64,000 nucleotides of DNA from Gordonia rubripertincta (lineage in GTDB: Bacteria; Actinomycetota; Actinomycetes; Mycobacteriales; Mycobacteriaceae): positions 1,984,001 through 2,048,000 of the forward strand of contig NZ_CP136136.1 of NCBI RefSeq assembly GCF_038024875.1, given 5' to 3'. Positions 27,001 through 35,020 of the stretch are shown here, one piece after another. The position numbers and the translations under genes were made by a program. The number at the start of each line of letters is the position of its first letter. The stretch's first letter is position 1. Under the pieces are notes generated by a model. That model ran no database searches. It was not told the DNA's origin and worked only from the letters and a program-made list of their open reading frames with translations.

Positions 27001-27783
27001 CGTCATCTCCGAGACGATCACGCATCTGTGCTGCCAGGCATCGGCCAGGACGGGGTACTCCACACACTGGCTGAAGAAGTCCGCGCGGATGCCGACCACC
27101 ACGACGGTGTCGGCGGCGAGTTCCTCGACCTCGCGCATCGTGGCCGCCCGCAGCTCGTCTTCGAGTGAGAAGACGTTCTCGAACTGGTCGATGACGACGG
27201 CCGTGTCGATCTCGCCGTCGACGGGCGGCGCGATGGAGAGACCCTCGGGGGTGACCTCGGCGAGGCGCGGGGTCGAGATCCTCGGGTCGCGGGCCAGACC
27301 GGCGCGCAGCAACGACGACTTCCCCGAGCCCGACACCCCGGTGACGACGACCAGCCGGGAGGACGGGGACAGCGGCGCGGGCTCCGAGCCGGCGGCGAGG
27401 ATCGTGTCGACGAGTGTGCCGACGAGGTCGTCGCGTCCGAAGTACAGCTCGCTGTCGGCGGCGGTGAGAGGCGCCAGCCCGGCGTAGGGGCGTGCGTGCT
27501 GGGCGGGCGGCTCCGGGGTGCCCGGTGTCTCCTGGTTCAGGTGGCGGTCCCACAGTTCTCTCCACTGGGGGATCGTGAGGACGCCGGCGACGCCTGCCGC
27601 CACCGCGCGGGACGTCAGCCAGACGAGAAGCGGTTCGACGGTCGCGAAGTCGCGGGGGAGATGCCGGCCGTTGCGCCAGTCGCTGATCCGCTGAGCGGAG
27701 ACCTTGGCCCGGGCCGCCGACGCTCGGAGGGTAGGGCGTCCCGCTTGCACGAAAAGGCGCGCGAGCGCTTCACCAAAATCCAC
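24031..27783 (-). CDS. nSTAND1 NTPase with HTH, transmembrane helix and WD40 propellers
   Basis: A 1250-residue signalling-type protein. Residues 1-60 are an HTH-like region (AARAKVSAQRISDWRNGRHL). About 100-440 form a STAND NTPase with Walker A GVSGSGKS (149-156) and Walker B VVIDQFE (196-202). One transmembrane helix lies at 504-527. From about 594 to the end there are about 14 WD40 repeats ending in VRVW, VRMW, VRLW and similar, enough for two seven-blade propellers. In this family WD40 repeats sense a ligand and the NTPase acts as a switch. Here the propellers would lie across the membrane from the NTPase and HTH if the helix is real. No effector domain such as a nuclease, TIR or protease is visible. 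Relatives occur in actinobacterial regulation and in some phage-defence proteins; the role is unknown. It starts at GTG 27783. Confidence 0.85.
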   Translation of the reverse strand: MDFGEALARLFVQAGRPTLRASAARAKVSAQRISDWRNGRHLPRDFATVEPLLVWLTSRAVAAGVAGVLTIPQWRELWDRHLNQETPGTPEPPAQHARPYAGLAPLTAADSELYFGRDDLVGTLVDTILAAGSEPAPLSPSSRLVVVTGVSGSGKSSLLRAGLARDPRISTPRLAEVTPEGLSIAPPVDGEIDTAVVIDQFENVFSLEDELRAATMREVEELAADTVVVVGIRADFFSQCVEYPVLADAWQHRCVIVSEMTRTQLREVITAPVRLAGGRIEAGLADVMITDLYEASTVGDRAGRLPLLAHVLQATWARRSGNRMTLSGYRATGGIARAVADTAEAAWEAIAPEHRDLARAVLLSLVHVGPAGIALRVPLSTSTLSSRFPPEVSTVIDEFAQARLLTVSAESVMLVHDVVLTAWPRLATWIADDSDTHVWWQQLDADTRSWVAHGRSRSFLYTGSRLDDAKAHREALRSSYVHLLSRENDEFLDSAVAMQRRRRLLQLGAVSVIVILAISASIIAVFGYRQAHDLRQQRNAAERAALLSHIDSMEHSNPSLAARLLLVAHQLYPDDPTVVGHLRGAATSPLATQVNGHTGPVYDLAFDRTGRYLASASGDRTVRVWESTDAVPRYREVSALHGFGNYVTSTAFHPTRPLLASSSGDGAVRMWDLSDPGRPVLREMASLGRGTVYMARFSADGRTLAASSDDGSITVFAVSPTGTLRETAVLPGHDAAARTLSFSPDGRLLASGGDDRVVRLWTTGEEPRPVGEPIAGFPSITHSVAFSPDSRSLAVTGDSPNAQLWDVTDPQFPRPLSTSLPTATAGSWSIAFDPTGSQVASARADGMVRVWNTTNRASPTAQWALQTASEQGSVRTFSTAFDPTGERLVSGRSDGTIDVWSLPDRSVPDRGGTISGVATDPSQRILATVGSDTTLNVWTLHDGEMSLRSRTPIQRRVNDHPRVSVNDRGTLAATANNNGGLVELWDIRDTDAPRAAARLPISTRYSFPVAFAPTGDVLATGDTDTTIALWDTADPTSPRRIGSPLRGPADLIRSVAFSPDGTRVAVTSDDKRVYLYDLESGNPDPVTVVSADSPVTQAAFDDDGEVLVVAARDLSTWRLPATETDGEPELIDRHEDMFANTLSMSPNRIAVGTSTHELISFALADDGTLGDRQSVGTLLDSTDTTTTWQVPVRLPADDEIIAGGDTTGNVYVHTLDVPDAREWICGTSTPMTEEQRSTYLPHAYLKGDCD

Positions 27784-28156
27784 TCACCCGACTCCACGCT
27801 CTGACGCACACGACTGATCGACCGGTACATCATGCGACAGGCGACCCCGGTGCGCCACCGTCGAGGGGCAGAGGTGGCGACGGCCACCACGGGGTCGAGC
27901 CATCAGGTCAGGTGACCGGAAGATGTCCGGATCCGGATTCGACGGTGTCCGGTCCGGATAGTCCGTTCGCCCGCTGACCTGGACTTTCGTTCTGCGTTCC
28001 GGAACGGGGCTGTACTCCGGACGCCGGGTGGGGTCTCCTTGGCGGGCGTTCCCGACGGGGGTCGGGAGCGTGAGGATGCGTCGGTCGCAGGACACACGGA
28101 GGTGTTCTCAGGCACTGCCCGTCGGGGGCTGTGTGTCGTCCGGCCCACGCAACCGG

Positions 28157-28208
28157 GCGGGTGCCGGAACACCGGGTCGATGGGGGTCGGCCGGGTTCCG
28201 GCACCCGC
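28157..28208. repeat. 14-bp inverted repeat with 24-base loop
   Basis: GCGGGTGCCGGAAC (28157-28170) and GTTCCGGCACCCGC (28195-28208) are perfect complements. The hairpin lies about 60 bases before the winged-helix gene and upstream of its TAGGAT box, so it is not in that leader. It may be an operator, an outward terminator or a small-RNA element. Confidence 0.5.
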
Positions 28209-28253
28209 TTCCCCTCTTCTCTGAGCCCGGCTCCGCTCGCCGTGTCGGCTCAC

Positions 28254-28259
28254 TAGGAT
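28254..28259 (+). promoter_or_regulatory. -10 box TAGGAT, leaderless
   Basis: TAGGAT ends six bases before ATG 28266, in the same 15-base context as before the RidA gene. Confidence 0.45.
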
Positions 28260-28265
28260 CGCGGC

Positions 28266-29456
28266 ATGCCAGTGCATCCCCGCATCACCGACACCGCGCG
28301 CCGGTCCCGGCTGATGCGCCGCATGCACCTCGACGCCGCGTCGCGCGCGTCGTCCGCCGTCGAGGCGGCCACGACGATGGTCGGTCTCCACGCCACCACG
28401 CCGTCGACGGTCTACCTGTCCGCCTGGGCGCGCGTCGACGATCTCACCCGCGCCCGAGTCGACTCCGCGCTGTACGACGACCGGACCCTCGTCAAACACC
28501 TCGCGATGCGCCGGACCCTCTTCGCTTTTCCCCGTGACATCCTCGCCGAGGTGATCGGTGCGCTCGGTCCGCGCATCTCCGCCTCCGAGCGCACCAACAT
28601 GCTCCGCGATCTCCGCCGCAGTCCCGACGTCGACGACCCGGAGGGCTGGATCGAGACCGCGCGGGACGCGGTCCTCACCGAACTTGCCGGCGGTGAGTCG
28701 CTCACGTCGACCGAACTGCGCGCCCGGTTGCCCGTCCTGGAGGGCTCGATCACCTTCGGCGAAGGCAGGTCGTGGGCGGGAAAGAGCCATTTCGGGCCGC
28801 GGGTGCTCAACATGCTCGACGCGTCGGGAGACATCGTCCGCGGGCCGAACCGACTTGCCTGGCATCTGTCCCGCCCGGCGTGGACGTCGATGAAGGTGTG
28901 GCTCGGCGAGACCCCGGACGCACCGACCGTGCACGACGGGCACCGGGCGCTCGTCGAACGGTGGCTGCGCACCTACGGGCCGGGCACCGAGACCGATCTC
29001 GTGTGGTGGCTCGGGTCCACCAAGACCGCGGTGCGGGCCGCGCTCGCCGACCTCGGCACGGTCGAGGTCGAACTGGACGGGGGCGGCGTCGGACATGTAC
29101 TGCCCGACGACCTCCCCGGCGCGACCGACGACGAGGACTGCGAACCGCAGGCGGCGCTGCTGCCCGAACTCGACCCCACGACGATGGGCTTCAAGGAGCG
29201 GGCCTTCTACCTCGGTGACCACGGGCCGGAGATCTTCGACTCCGTCGGCAACGGCGGACAGACCGCGTGGTGGGGCGGCCGGATCGTCGGCGGCTGGTAT
29301 CGCCGCGATGACAACTCGATCGCGATCCACCCGCTCGAGCCGCTGTCCGCCGACGCCCGGAGGAAACTCGATGCGCGGGCCGAGGAGCTCGCGGAGTGGC
29401 TCGGCGATGCCGCCATGAAGATCGGGTACGCCGCCCCGTACATGCGCCGGCGATGA
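28266..29456 (+). CDS. Winged-helix DNA-binding protein (HTH_42/AlkZ-like)
   Basis: A 396-residue protein of the winged-helix family that includes the AlkZ/YcaQ DNA glycosylases, which remove bulky or cross-linked bases. Visible family features are the N-terminal motif VGLHATTPSTVYLSAWARV (about 38-56), tandem winged-helix segments (LTSTELRARLPVL, ETDLVWWLGSTKTAVRAAL) and the C-terminal GWYRRDDNSIAIHPLEPLSA. The Q-x-Q/Q-x-D catalytic element of AlkZ and YcaQ is replaced by H-A-T, so glycosylase activity is doubtful. It may be a nucleic-acid-binding paralogue. Confidence 0.75.
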   Translation: MPVHPRITDTARRSRLMRRMHLDAASRASSAVEAATTMVGLHATTPSTVYLSAWARVDDLTRARVDSALYDDRTLVKHLAMRRTLFAFPRDILAEVIGALGPRISASERTNMLRDLRRSPDVDDPEGWIETARDAVLTELAGGESLTSTELRARLPVLEGSITFGEGRSWAGKSHFGPRVLNMLDASGDIVRGPNRLAWHLSRPAWTSMKVWLGETPDAPTVHDGHRALVERWLRTYGPGTETDLVWWLGSTKTAVRAALADLGTVEVELDGGGVGHVLPDDLPGATDDEDCEPQAALLPELDPTTMGFKERAFYLGDHGPEIFDSVGNGGQTAWWGGRIVGGWYRRDDNSIAIHPLEPLSADARRKLDARAEELAEWLGDAAMKIGYAAPYMRRR

Positions 29457-29516
29457 GTTGGGCCCCGAGTCGCGGTCTGCCCCTACGGACACCTGCGTCG
29501 ATCGAAAGGCACCGCG

Positions 29517-30203
29517 ATGAGGGATCAACTCCCACCCGTCACCGACCACCGCACCTGGGCGAAAGCCCTCGAAGAACTGCGGGCCCGCGAGAAGGCGGCG
29601 ACGCGCGAACTCGACGCGATCGCGGCGCAGCGGCGTCGGCTTCCCATGGTCGAGATGCCCGACTACACCCTGACCGGACCCGACGGGCCGATCCGTCTCG
29701 TCGACGTCTTCGACGGGCAGCCCCAGCTGATCGTCTACAACCACATGTGGTTTCCCGGTGAGACCTACCAGTGTTCGGGGTGTACCGGGTACACGACGCA
29801 GTTCAGCCGACTCGACTATCTCGCCGACTACGACGCGCGGTTCGTGATCGTCACACACGGTCCGATCGAGGAGGCCCTCGCCTACAAGAAGCGCGTCGGG
29901 AACCGCATGGACTGGTACTCGTCGGCGGGCACGACGTTCTCCGCCGACGTCGGCGCGGGGCCCGGCGAGGGATTCGCGATCAACGTCTTCCTCCGCGACG
30001 GTGACACCGTCTACCGCACCTGGTCCACCACCGGCCGCGGCACCGAACAACTCGGGTTCACGTTCGGGCTTCTCGACGTCCTGCCGTGGGGCCGCCAGGA
30101 GGAATGGCAGGACTCACCCGACGGCTGGCCCCAGAGCCCCACGTATTCGCGGTGGCGCGACTCGGAGGCCATCGCCGCCGCCTACGGCGACCCCGATGCG
30201 TGA
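29517..30203 (+). CDS. DUF899 thioredoxin-like protein
   Basis: A 228-residue protein of the DUF899 family. An N-terminal helix (WAKALEELRAREKAATRELD) precedes a thioredoxin-like fold with VDVFDGQPQLIVYNHMW and a Cys pair in YQCSGCTGY. Further family motifs are FVIVTHGPIEEALAYKKRVG and VYRTWSTTGRGTEQL. The family is common in soil actinobacteria and its reaction is unknown; a redox role is suggested by the fold and CxxC. The start ATG 29517 has GAAAGG about ten bases upstream. It follows the winged-helix gene on the same strand. Confidence 0.8.
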   Translation: MRDQLPPVTDHRTWAKALEELRAREKAATRELDAIAAQRRRLPMVEMPDYTLTGPDGPIRLVDVFDGQPQLIVYNHMWFPGETYQCSGCTGYTTQFSRLDYLADYDARFVIVTHGPIEEALAYKKRVGNRMDWYSSAGTTFSADVGAGPGEGFAINVFLRDGDTVYRTWSTTGRGTEQLGFTFGLLDVLPWGRQEEWQDSPDGWPQSPTYSRWRDSEAIAAAYGDPDA

Positions 30204-30282
30204 TCCGCGGGCAACGCCTCCGCAGGTCAGGGCTCACAGCAATCTCCCAGCCTCCGGCCAGTGAGGTGCCAGGGGTTTCTGC

Positions 30283-30288
30283 GACAGT
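30283..30288 (+). promoter_or_regulatory. -10-like GACAGT before phoP
   Basis: GACAGT ends six bases before GTG 30295. With AGGAG only one or two bases from the codon, a ribosome site is unlikely and a leaderless start is the simpler reading. Confidence 0.3.
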
Positions 30289-30294
30289 AGGAGT

Positions 30295-31017
30295 GTGACC
30301 GGACCAGCCAGGAACGACGACGCGCGCGGCGCGAAGGTCCTCGTCGTCGACGACGAGGAGAACATTCGCGAGCTGCTGTCGGTGTCGCTGAAGTTCCAGG
30401 GATACGACGTCGACACCGCCGCCGACGGACCGGCCGCGATCGACAGGTGCCGGAGCAGCAAGCCCGACGTGCTGATCCTCGACGTGATGATGCCGGGCAT
30501 GGACGGCTTCGGGCTGCTGCGCCGTCTCCGCGCGGACGGGGTCGAGGCGCCCGCCCTGTTCCTGTCGGCTCGCGACTCGGTCCAGGACAAGGTCAACGGA
30601 CTCACGATCGGCGGCGACGACTACGTCACCAAGCCGTTCAGCCTCGAAGAGGTCGTCGCCCGCTTGCAGGTGCTCCTGCGCCGCAGTGGTTTCGGTGAAA
30701 CGCAGCAGACCTCCTCCCGGATCACCTTCGCCGACATCGAACTCGACGACGAGACCCACGAGGTCTTCAAGGCCGGGCAACCGGTTCAGCTCTCGCCGAC
30801 CGAGTTCACCCTGTTGCGCTATTTCATGGTCAACGCGGGCACGGTGCTGTCCAAGCCCCGCATCCTCGACCATGTCTGGAACTATGACTTCGGCGGGGAG
30901 GTCAATGTGGTCGAGTCCTACGTCTCCTACCTGCGTCGCAAACTCGACAACGGCGAGAAGCGCCTCATCCACACCCTGCGCGGCGTCGGCTACGTGATGC
31001 GCGAGCCACGCGACTGA
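30295..31017 (+). CDS. phoP: Response regulator PhoP
   Basis: An OmpR-family response regulator of 240 residues. The receiver domain has Asp19-Asp20, phospho-acceptor Asp63 (LILDVMMPGMDG) and Lys113 (VTKPFSLEEVV). The C-terminal winged helix includes LSPTEFTLLRYFMVNAGTVL and VNVVESYVSYLRRKLDNGEK. The similarity to M. tuberculosis PhoP is very close along the whole length. There PhoP controls envelope lipid, acid-pH and secretion genes. The partner phoR overlaps its stop by one base. The targets in this organism are unknown. Confidence 0.93.
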   Translation: MTGPARNDDARGAKVLVVDDEENIRELLSVSLKFQGYDVDTAADGPAAIDRCRSSKPDVLILDVMMPGMDGFGLLRRLRADGVEAPALFLSARDSVQDKVNGLTIGGDDYVTKPFSLEEVVARLQVLLRRSGFGETQQTSSRITFADIELDDETHEVFKAGQPVQLSPTEFTLLRYFMVNAGTVLSKPRILDHVWNYDFGGEVNVVESYVSYLRRKLDNGEKRLIHTLRGVGYVMREPRD

Positions 31018-32468
31018 TGGCCGCGTCCGAGGCCCGCAGGCGCGGTGTGCCACTCCGGTTCTCCCTGGTCGCCGTCACGCTCGCGCTCGTGGTCGTCGGG
31101 TTGCTGGCCTCGGGGGTGGCGGTCACGTCGTCGATGCGGCAGGACCTGATCTCGCGCACGGACGATGGTCTGGTCAACGCCACGCGCACCTGGGCCGATC
31201 CGCGATCGCCGAGCAACGATCCGCGTCCCGGCCCGCCGGGGCCGCGTCGTCCGCCCTCGCCGTACTACGTGGAGTCGACGATCACAGGGCCGGCCGGCAT
31301 CTCGGCGGTCAACGTGTTCAACCAATTCGACCACGCGCCGAACGTCGACGGACTCACCGGCGACAACGTCGGCCCGATCACCGTCGGATCGACGGAGCCG
31401 GGCGGTCCGCGATGGCGGGTGATCAAACGCAGCAACATGTTCGGCTCGACGACCGTGGCGACCCCGATGTCCGACATCGACGCCACGATCAGCCGGCTCA
31501 TCTGGCTGCAACTGGCCATCGGCGCCGTCGTCGTAGCCCTCATCGGGGTGCTCAGCTATCTGCTCGTGCGGACCAGCCTCCGACCCCTGCGCAGGGTCGA
31601 GGAGACGGCGCACGCGATCGCCGCGGGCGACCTCACCCGACGAGTTCCGTTGGCCGCTCCCAACACCGAGGTCGGCAGTCTGTCGGACTCGCTGAACACG
31701 ATGCTCGGTCAGATCCAGCACGCCTTCGCGACCACCGCGGCGTCGGAGCGTCAGGCCCGCGACTCCGAGGAGGAGATGCGGCGCTTCGTGGCCGACGCCA
31801 GCCACGAACTCCGCACCCCGCTGACGTCGATCAAGGGCTTCGCCGAACTGTATTCGCAGGGTGGGGTCTCCGACGTCGCCGATGCCATGCGCCGGATCAA
31901 CGACGAGGCGGGCCGGATGAACCTGCTCGTCGAGGATCTGCTGATGCTGGCACGCCTCGACGCGCAGCGTCCCCTCGCGACGGCGCCCGTCGACCTGCTC
32001 GGCCTGGCCGCCGAGGCCGTCCAGTCCGCGCGCGTCGCCGCTCCCGACCGCGATATCCGGCTCGAGGTGACGACCGATGACCACCCGCCGCTGGTCTCGG
32101 GCGATGGGCCGCGGCTGCTGCAGGTGCTCCGCAACCTGATCGGCAACGCGATCAACCACACGCCGGCCGACGCGTCCATCACGGTCGGTGTCTCGGTCGA
32201 GGCCGGTCCCGACGGCACCTCGGAGGCGGTGCTGACGGTCTCCGACACCGGACCGGGACTGACCGAAGAGGATGCGCAACACGTCTTCGAGCGGTTCTAT
32301 CGCGGCGACCAGTCACGCCACCGCGGTTCGGGCGGCGGAAACGGGTTGGGGCTGTCCATCGTCGCCGCGCTCGTCGAAGCGCACGGCGGCCGGGTCTGTG
32401 TCGAGTCGACACCGGGTGAGGGGGCGACCTTCTGGGGTGCGACTGCCGCTCCTCGTGGGCTGAGGTAG
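31017..32468 (+). CDS. phoR: Sensor histidine kinase PhoR
   Basis: A 483-residue membrane kinase. Transmembrane helices lie at about 14-37 and 162-185, enclosing an extracytoplasmic sensor of about 125 residues with a Pro-rich stretch (PGPPGPRRPPSP). It then has HAMP (LRPLRRVEETAHAIAAGDLT), a dimerisation domain with His263 (DASHELRTPLTSIKGF) and an ATPase domain with N box NLIGNAINHTP, DTGPGL and GNGLGLSIV. It phosphorylates PhoP. The start overlaps phoP (TGATG). The stop directly abuts the convergent restriction gene with no spacer. Confidence 0.93.
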   Translation: MAASEARRRGVPLRFSLVAVTLALVVVGLLASGVAVTSSMRQDLISRTDDGLVNATRTWADPRSPSNDPRPGPPGPRRPPSPYYVESTITGPAGISAVNVFNQFDHAPNVDGLTGDNVGPITVGSTEPGGPRWRVIKRSNMFGSTTVATPMSDIDATISRLIWLQLAIGAVVVALIGVLSYLLVRTSLRPLRRVEETAHAIAAGDLTRRVPLAAPNTEVGSLSDSLNTMLGQIQHAFATTAASERQARDSEEEMRRFVADASHELRTPLTSIKGFAELYSQGGVSDVADAMRRINDEAGRMNLLVEDLLMLARLDAQRPLATAPVDLLGLAAEAVQSARVAAPDRDIRLEVTTDDHPPLVSGDGPRLLQVLRNLIGNAINHTPADASITVGVSVEAGPDGTSEAVLTVSDTGPGLTEEDAQHVFERFYRGDQSRHRGSGGGNGLGLSIVAALVEAHGGRVCVESTPGEGATFWGATAAPRGLR

Positions 32469-33308
32469 TCAGATCAGCCGCCGCAACCGTGCGAACTCGA
32501 CCACGTCGGTGCGGAACTGATCGAGCGTGACGAGGGTGTACATGCCGTCGATCTGGCGGGTGGCCCAGAGCTGGTGGATGCGCCGTAGGTCGGATTGCCG
32601 TGACTTCCAGCCGATTCCGTCGATCACCGCGAGCACGAGCTGGGTGGGTAGCCGTACCTCGGCCATCTCCTCGATCTCGCGCACCGCGTCGGTGAGTTTC
32701 GAGCCGGTCGAGTCGAAACCCTTGGCGGCCACCACGATGTCGGCGGAGTCGGGATCGCCCACGATGAGGTCGGCGGGGGCGGTGCGCCCGTTGCGGCCGA
32801 CGAACCGGGATCGCGTCGTGTAGTCCAGGCCGAGATCGCGTGCGATGTCCTCGATCTCGTCCTCGATGCGACGGCCCGACGCGCCGGCACGGGTTGCGGT
32901 GGCGCGGGTTCCGGCGCGCGCCACGAGGATGTCGGCGAAGGTGTAGGTGCGTTCCATCTGTGCCCGCAGCATCCGGACCAGGTCGAATTCGGCGTCGAGC
33001 CAGGTGACCAGGTCGACGGGCTGGGTGCGTGCCAGTCCGTGCCAGCCGCTCGTGTCGAACCGGTCGCGCAACACGTTCTTGAGCTTCTCCTGCGACAACC
33101 CGACCGCGAGCCCGAGCACCGGGACGTCGTTGGGGTTGTCGCGCACCCAGGCGGCGAGTCCGGTGATGTCGGTGTCGAGGAGACCGCCTAGACTCCCGGT
33201 GGCCTCGACGATCCGCTCGGCCTCCGGCGTGGAGGCAGTGGGGTCGACGTGAGAGGTCAACCGTCCCAACGACTTCAGATAATCCTCGAAGTCAACTGCG
33301 TCACTCAT
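32469..33308 (-). CDS. Putative type II restriction endonuclease (PD-(D/E)xK)
   Basis: The 279-residue protein sits immediately downstream of a D12-class adenine methyltransferase. A PD-(D/E)xK-like centre can be read as APADLIVGDPD (Asp180) followed by IVVAAKGFDSTGSK (Lys196), with an acidic helix RRIEDEIEDIARDLG (147-161) before it. The C-terminal region includes ATRQIDGMYTLVTLDQF. I infer a cutting partner of the methylase from position and motif; recognition is not readable. I start it at ATG 33308; an in-frame extension to 33356 would overlap the methylase end. Confidence 0.65.
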   Translation of the reverse strand: MSDAVDFEDYLKSLGRLTSHVDPTASTPEAERIVEATGSLGGLLDTDITGLAAWVRDNPNDVPVLGLAVGLSQEKLKNVLRDRFDTSGWHGLARTQPVDLVTWLDAEFDLVRMLRAQMERTYTFADILVARAGTRATATRAGASGRRIEDEIEDIARDLGLDYTTRSRFVGRNGRTAPADLIVGDPDSADIVVAAKGFDSTGSKLTDAVREIEEMAEVRLPTQLVLAVIDGIGWKSRQSDLRRIHQLWATRQIDGMYTLVTLDQFRTDVVEFARLRRLI

Positions 33309-33318
33309 GTGCTCGGCG

Positions 33319-34419
33319 TCAGTCCCGTCCGATGAACAGGAACTCGCTGACGTCACGGCGAGTGGCCGCGGCGTGCGTGCCGAAGCTGTACTTGTGGTCG
33401 ATGGCGATCACCTCGACCGAGGGTTTGACCTTGCCGAGAAGATCGACGATGCGGTCCTTGCCCGGCAACGCATTCGAGGAATACGACAGCACGATCGCGC
33501 CCGCCTCCTCGAAATGCTCGAACGTGCGCAGCAGTGCGTCCTCGATGGTCCGCTTGTACGCGAACGGCGTGAAGCGCTTGGGCAGCTTCTTGGTCTTGGT
33601 GTTCTCCATGATGGTCATGCCGCGCCAGTACGCGGACAGGCCCTCGAGGAAGTGGTAGCGCTTGATGTAGTCGTTGTCGTCGGTGGGCGGCGCGTACGGG
33701 GGGTCGAGGTAGACGAGGTCCGGCGGCGCCGACCACGGCAGGTCGAGGTCGAAGATGTCGCCCTGGACGCTCCGGTTGCTGCAGCCGTTGCTGAACACCG
33801 TGCCGTTGTAGTCGGCCGCCGCACGCAGCCGGAAGTGGTCGCGCAGCGTCATCGTGAGGTCGCGGCGCCCGTCGGCATAGCGGGTGGAGTCGGTGAACGT
33901 GAACACCCCGCGCGGCTGCTTGCGGGCGGCGGAGAGAACCAGCGCGGAGATGGCCAGATCGCGGCGGTATCCGCGCAGGGCGTCGATGTGCGACCACGCC
34001 GAGTCGAGGAATGCGCGGTCCTCGGCGGTGAAGTAGAGCCCGTCGAACGTGGTGGAGATGTAGTCGCGGTCGTCGGCGGCCGGGCCGCAGATCTGGTCGA
34101 TGAGTTCGGGTTCGAGGCGGACGCTCGAATTCGCCACCGAGGCACGCGTGATCACGTGCGGGAAGTGGAGGAAGTCGTTGCTCAGGACCTCGAAACCCTG
34201 CGCCTTGAGCAGGTACGACACGACGCCCGACCCGGAGAAGGCGTCGACCGCCGTCGACCCGCCGATCTCGGCGAAGGTGCGTTCGAGATGGGGGAGCAGC
34301 CGGTACTTCGACCCCATGTACCGAAGCCGCGGGAAGCGCTGTGCGCGGGCCAGGACGTCACTGGATCCGACAGGTCTGCCGGTGCTGCGTCCCGATCGGG
34401 AGGATTCTGGCCCACTCAC
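33319..34419 (-). CDS. D12-class N6-adenine DNA methyltransferase
   Basis: It methylates adenine in a short DNA site to protect the host from the adjacent nuclease. The motif order is that of the Dam/DpnM (D12) class: LRYMGSKYRLLPHLE (motif X), VDAFSGSGVVSYLL (motif I, SAM binding), and LVYLDPPYAPPTDD (catalytic motif IV, DPPY), with about 190 residues between motifs I and IV for the recognition domain. I place the start at GTG 34419. The open frame reaches ATG 34497, but that would cover the -35 region of the divergent HIT gene. The gap to the nuclease gene is ten bases. The target sequence is unknown. Confidence 0.82.
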   Translation of the reverse strand: MSGPESSRSGRSTGRPVGSSDVLARAQRFPRLRYMGSKYRLLPHLERTFAEIGGSTAVDAFSGSGVVSYLLKAQGFEVLSNDFLHFPHVITRASVANSSVRLEPELIDQICGPAADDRDYISTTFDGLYFTAEDRAFLDSAWSHIDALRGYRRDLAISALVLSAARKQPRGVFTFTDSTRYADGRRDLTMTLRDHFRLRAAADYNGTVFSNGCSNRSVQGDIFDLDLPWSAPPDLVYLDPPYAPPTDDNDYIKRYHFLEGLSAYWRGMTIMENTKTKKLPKRFTPFAYKRTIEDALLRTFEHFEEAGAIVLSYSSNALPGKDRIVDLLGKVKPSVEVIAIDHKYSFGTHAAATRRDVSEFLFIGRD

Positions 34420-34498
34420 ACCGAAAAGAATGTCATGGACCCCCGACAGCGCCGTGGAGAACACGGTTGCGTCAGGTGGTGCCGAACCCCACAACATC

Positions 34499-34504
34499 TA
34501 GACT
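34499..34504 (+). promoter_or_regulatory. -10 box TAGACT for the HIT gene, leaderless
   Basis: TAGACT ends seven bases before ATG 34512. Its presence at 34499 argues against the longest methyltransferase start at 34497. Confidence 0.45.
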
Positions 34505-34511
34505 CGGCCCC

Positions 34512-34937
34512 ATGGCATCGGTCTTCAGCATGATCATCAACGGCGACATCCCGGGTCGATTCGTCTGGAAGGACGGCGAGGCCGTCGCGTTCCTGACCAT
34601 CGAGCCGGTCACCCCCGGCCACGTACTGGTGGTGCCGCGCAACGAGGTCGACCACTGGGAGCAGATCGACAGCTCGCTGTTCGCACACCTCAGCGGCGTC
34701 GCCCAGAAGGTCGGGCAGGCTGTCAAGGACGCCTTCGACGCCCCGCGCATCGGCCTGCTCATCGCCGGCCTGGAGGTTCCCCACGTGCACATCCACGTCT
34801 TCCAGGGCCTCTCGCTCGAGACCTTCGACCTCGCCAACGCCGACAAGAACGCCAGCCCCGAGGACCTCGACGCCGCGGCCGAGAAAATCCGAGCCAGCCT
34901 GCGTTCGCTCGGTTACGGCGAGTACGTCGCCGACTGA
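34512..34937 (+). CDS. HIT-family nucleotide hydrolase/transferase
   Basis: The 141-residue protein has the histidine triad HVHIHVF (His91, His93, His95) and the N-terminal IINGDIPGRFVWKDGEAVAFL. HIT proteins hydrolyse AMP or NMP derivatives such as adenosine phosphoramidates. M. tuberculosis has a HIT-like gene next to phoR (Rv0759c, from memory), so this gene belongs to the conserved phoPR neighbourhood from which the R-M pair separates it. It is transcribed from a leaderless -10. Confidence 0.9.
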   Translation: MASVFSMIINGDIPGRFVWKDGEAVAFLTIEPVTPGHVLVVPRNEVDHWEQIDSSLFAHLSGVAQKVGQAVKDAFDAPRIGLLIAGLEVPHVHIHVFQGLSLETFDLANADKNASPEDLDAAAEKIRASLRSLGYGEYVAD

Positions 34938-35020
34938 CGCCCCCGGGCACAAAGTCCCCTCGTGAGCTGAAACCGATCGGCTCCGGGGCGGGCTGAGTAC
35001 GGTCATGAGCGGAGGCAGTC

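Larger units (their letters stand above)
27784..28265. other. 482-base divergent intergenic region
   Basis: No supportable gene lies here; the open frames crossing it are antisense extensions of neighbours. It holds several TCCGGA/TCCGG repeats (about 27924-27960), the large inverted repeat at 28157-28208, and the -10 of the next gene. It is long for the window and probably serves both divergent genes. Confidence 0.4.

Noticed and set aside
27903..30050. 715-codon open frame on the minus strand
   Set aside because: It is antisense to two well-supported genes and rich in Arg, Gly and Pro, as expected for a high-GC shadow frame.
34420..34497. 26-codon N-terminal extension of the adenine methylase
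   Set aside because: It would cover the promoter of the divergent HIT gene and adds no motif; GTG 34419 is preferred.
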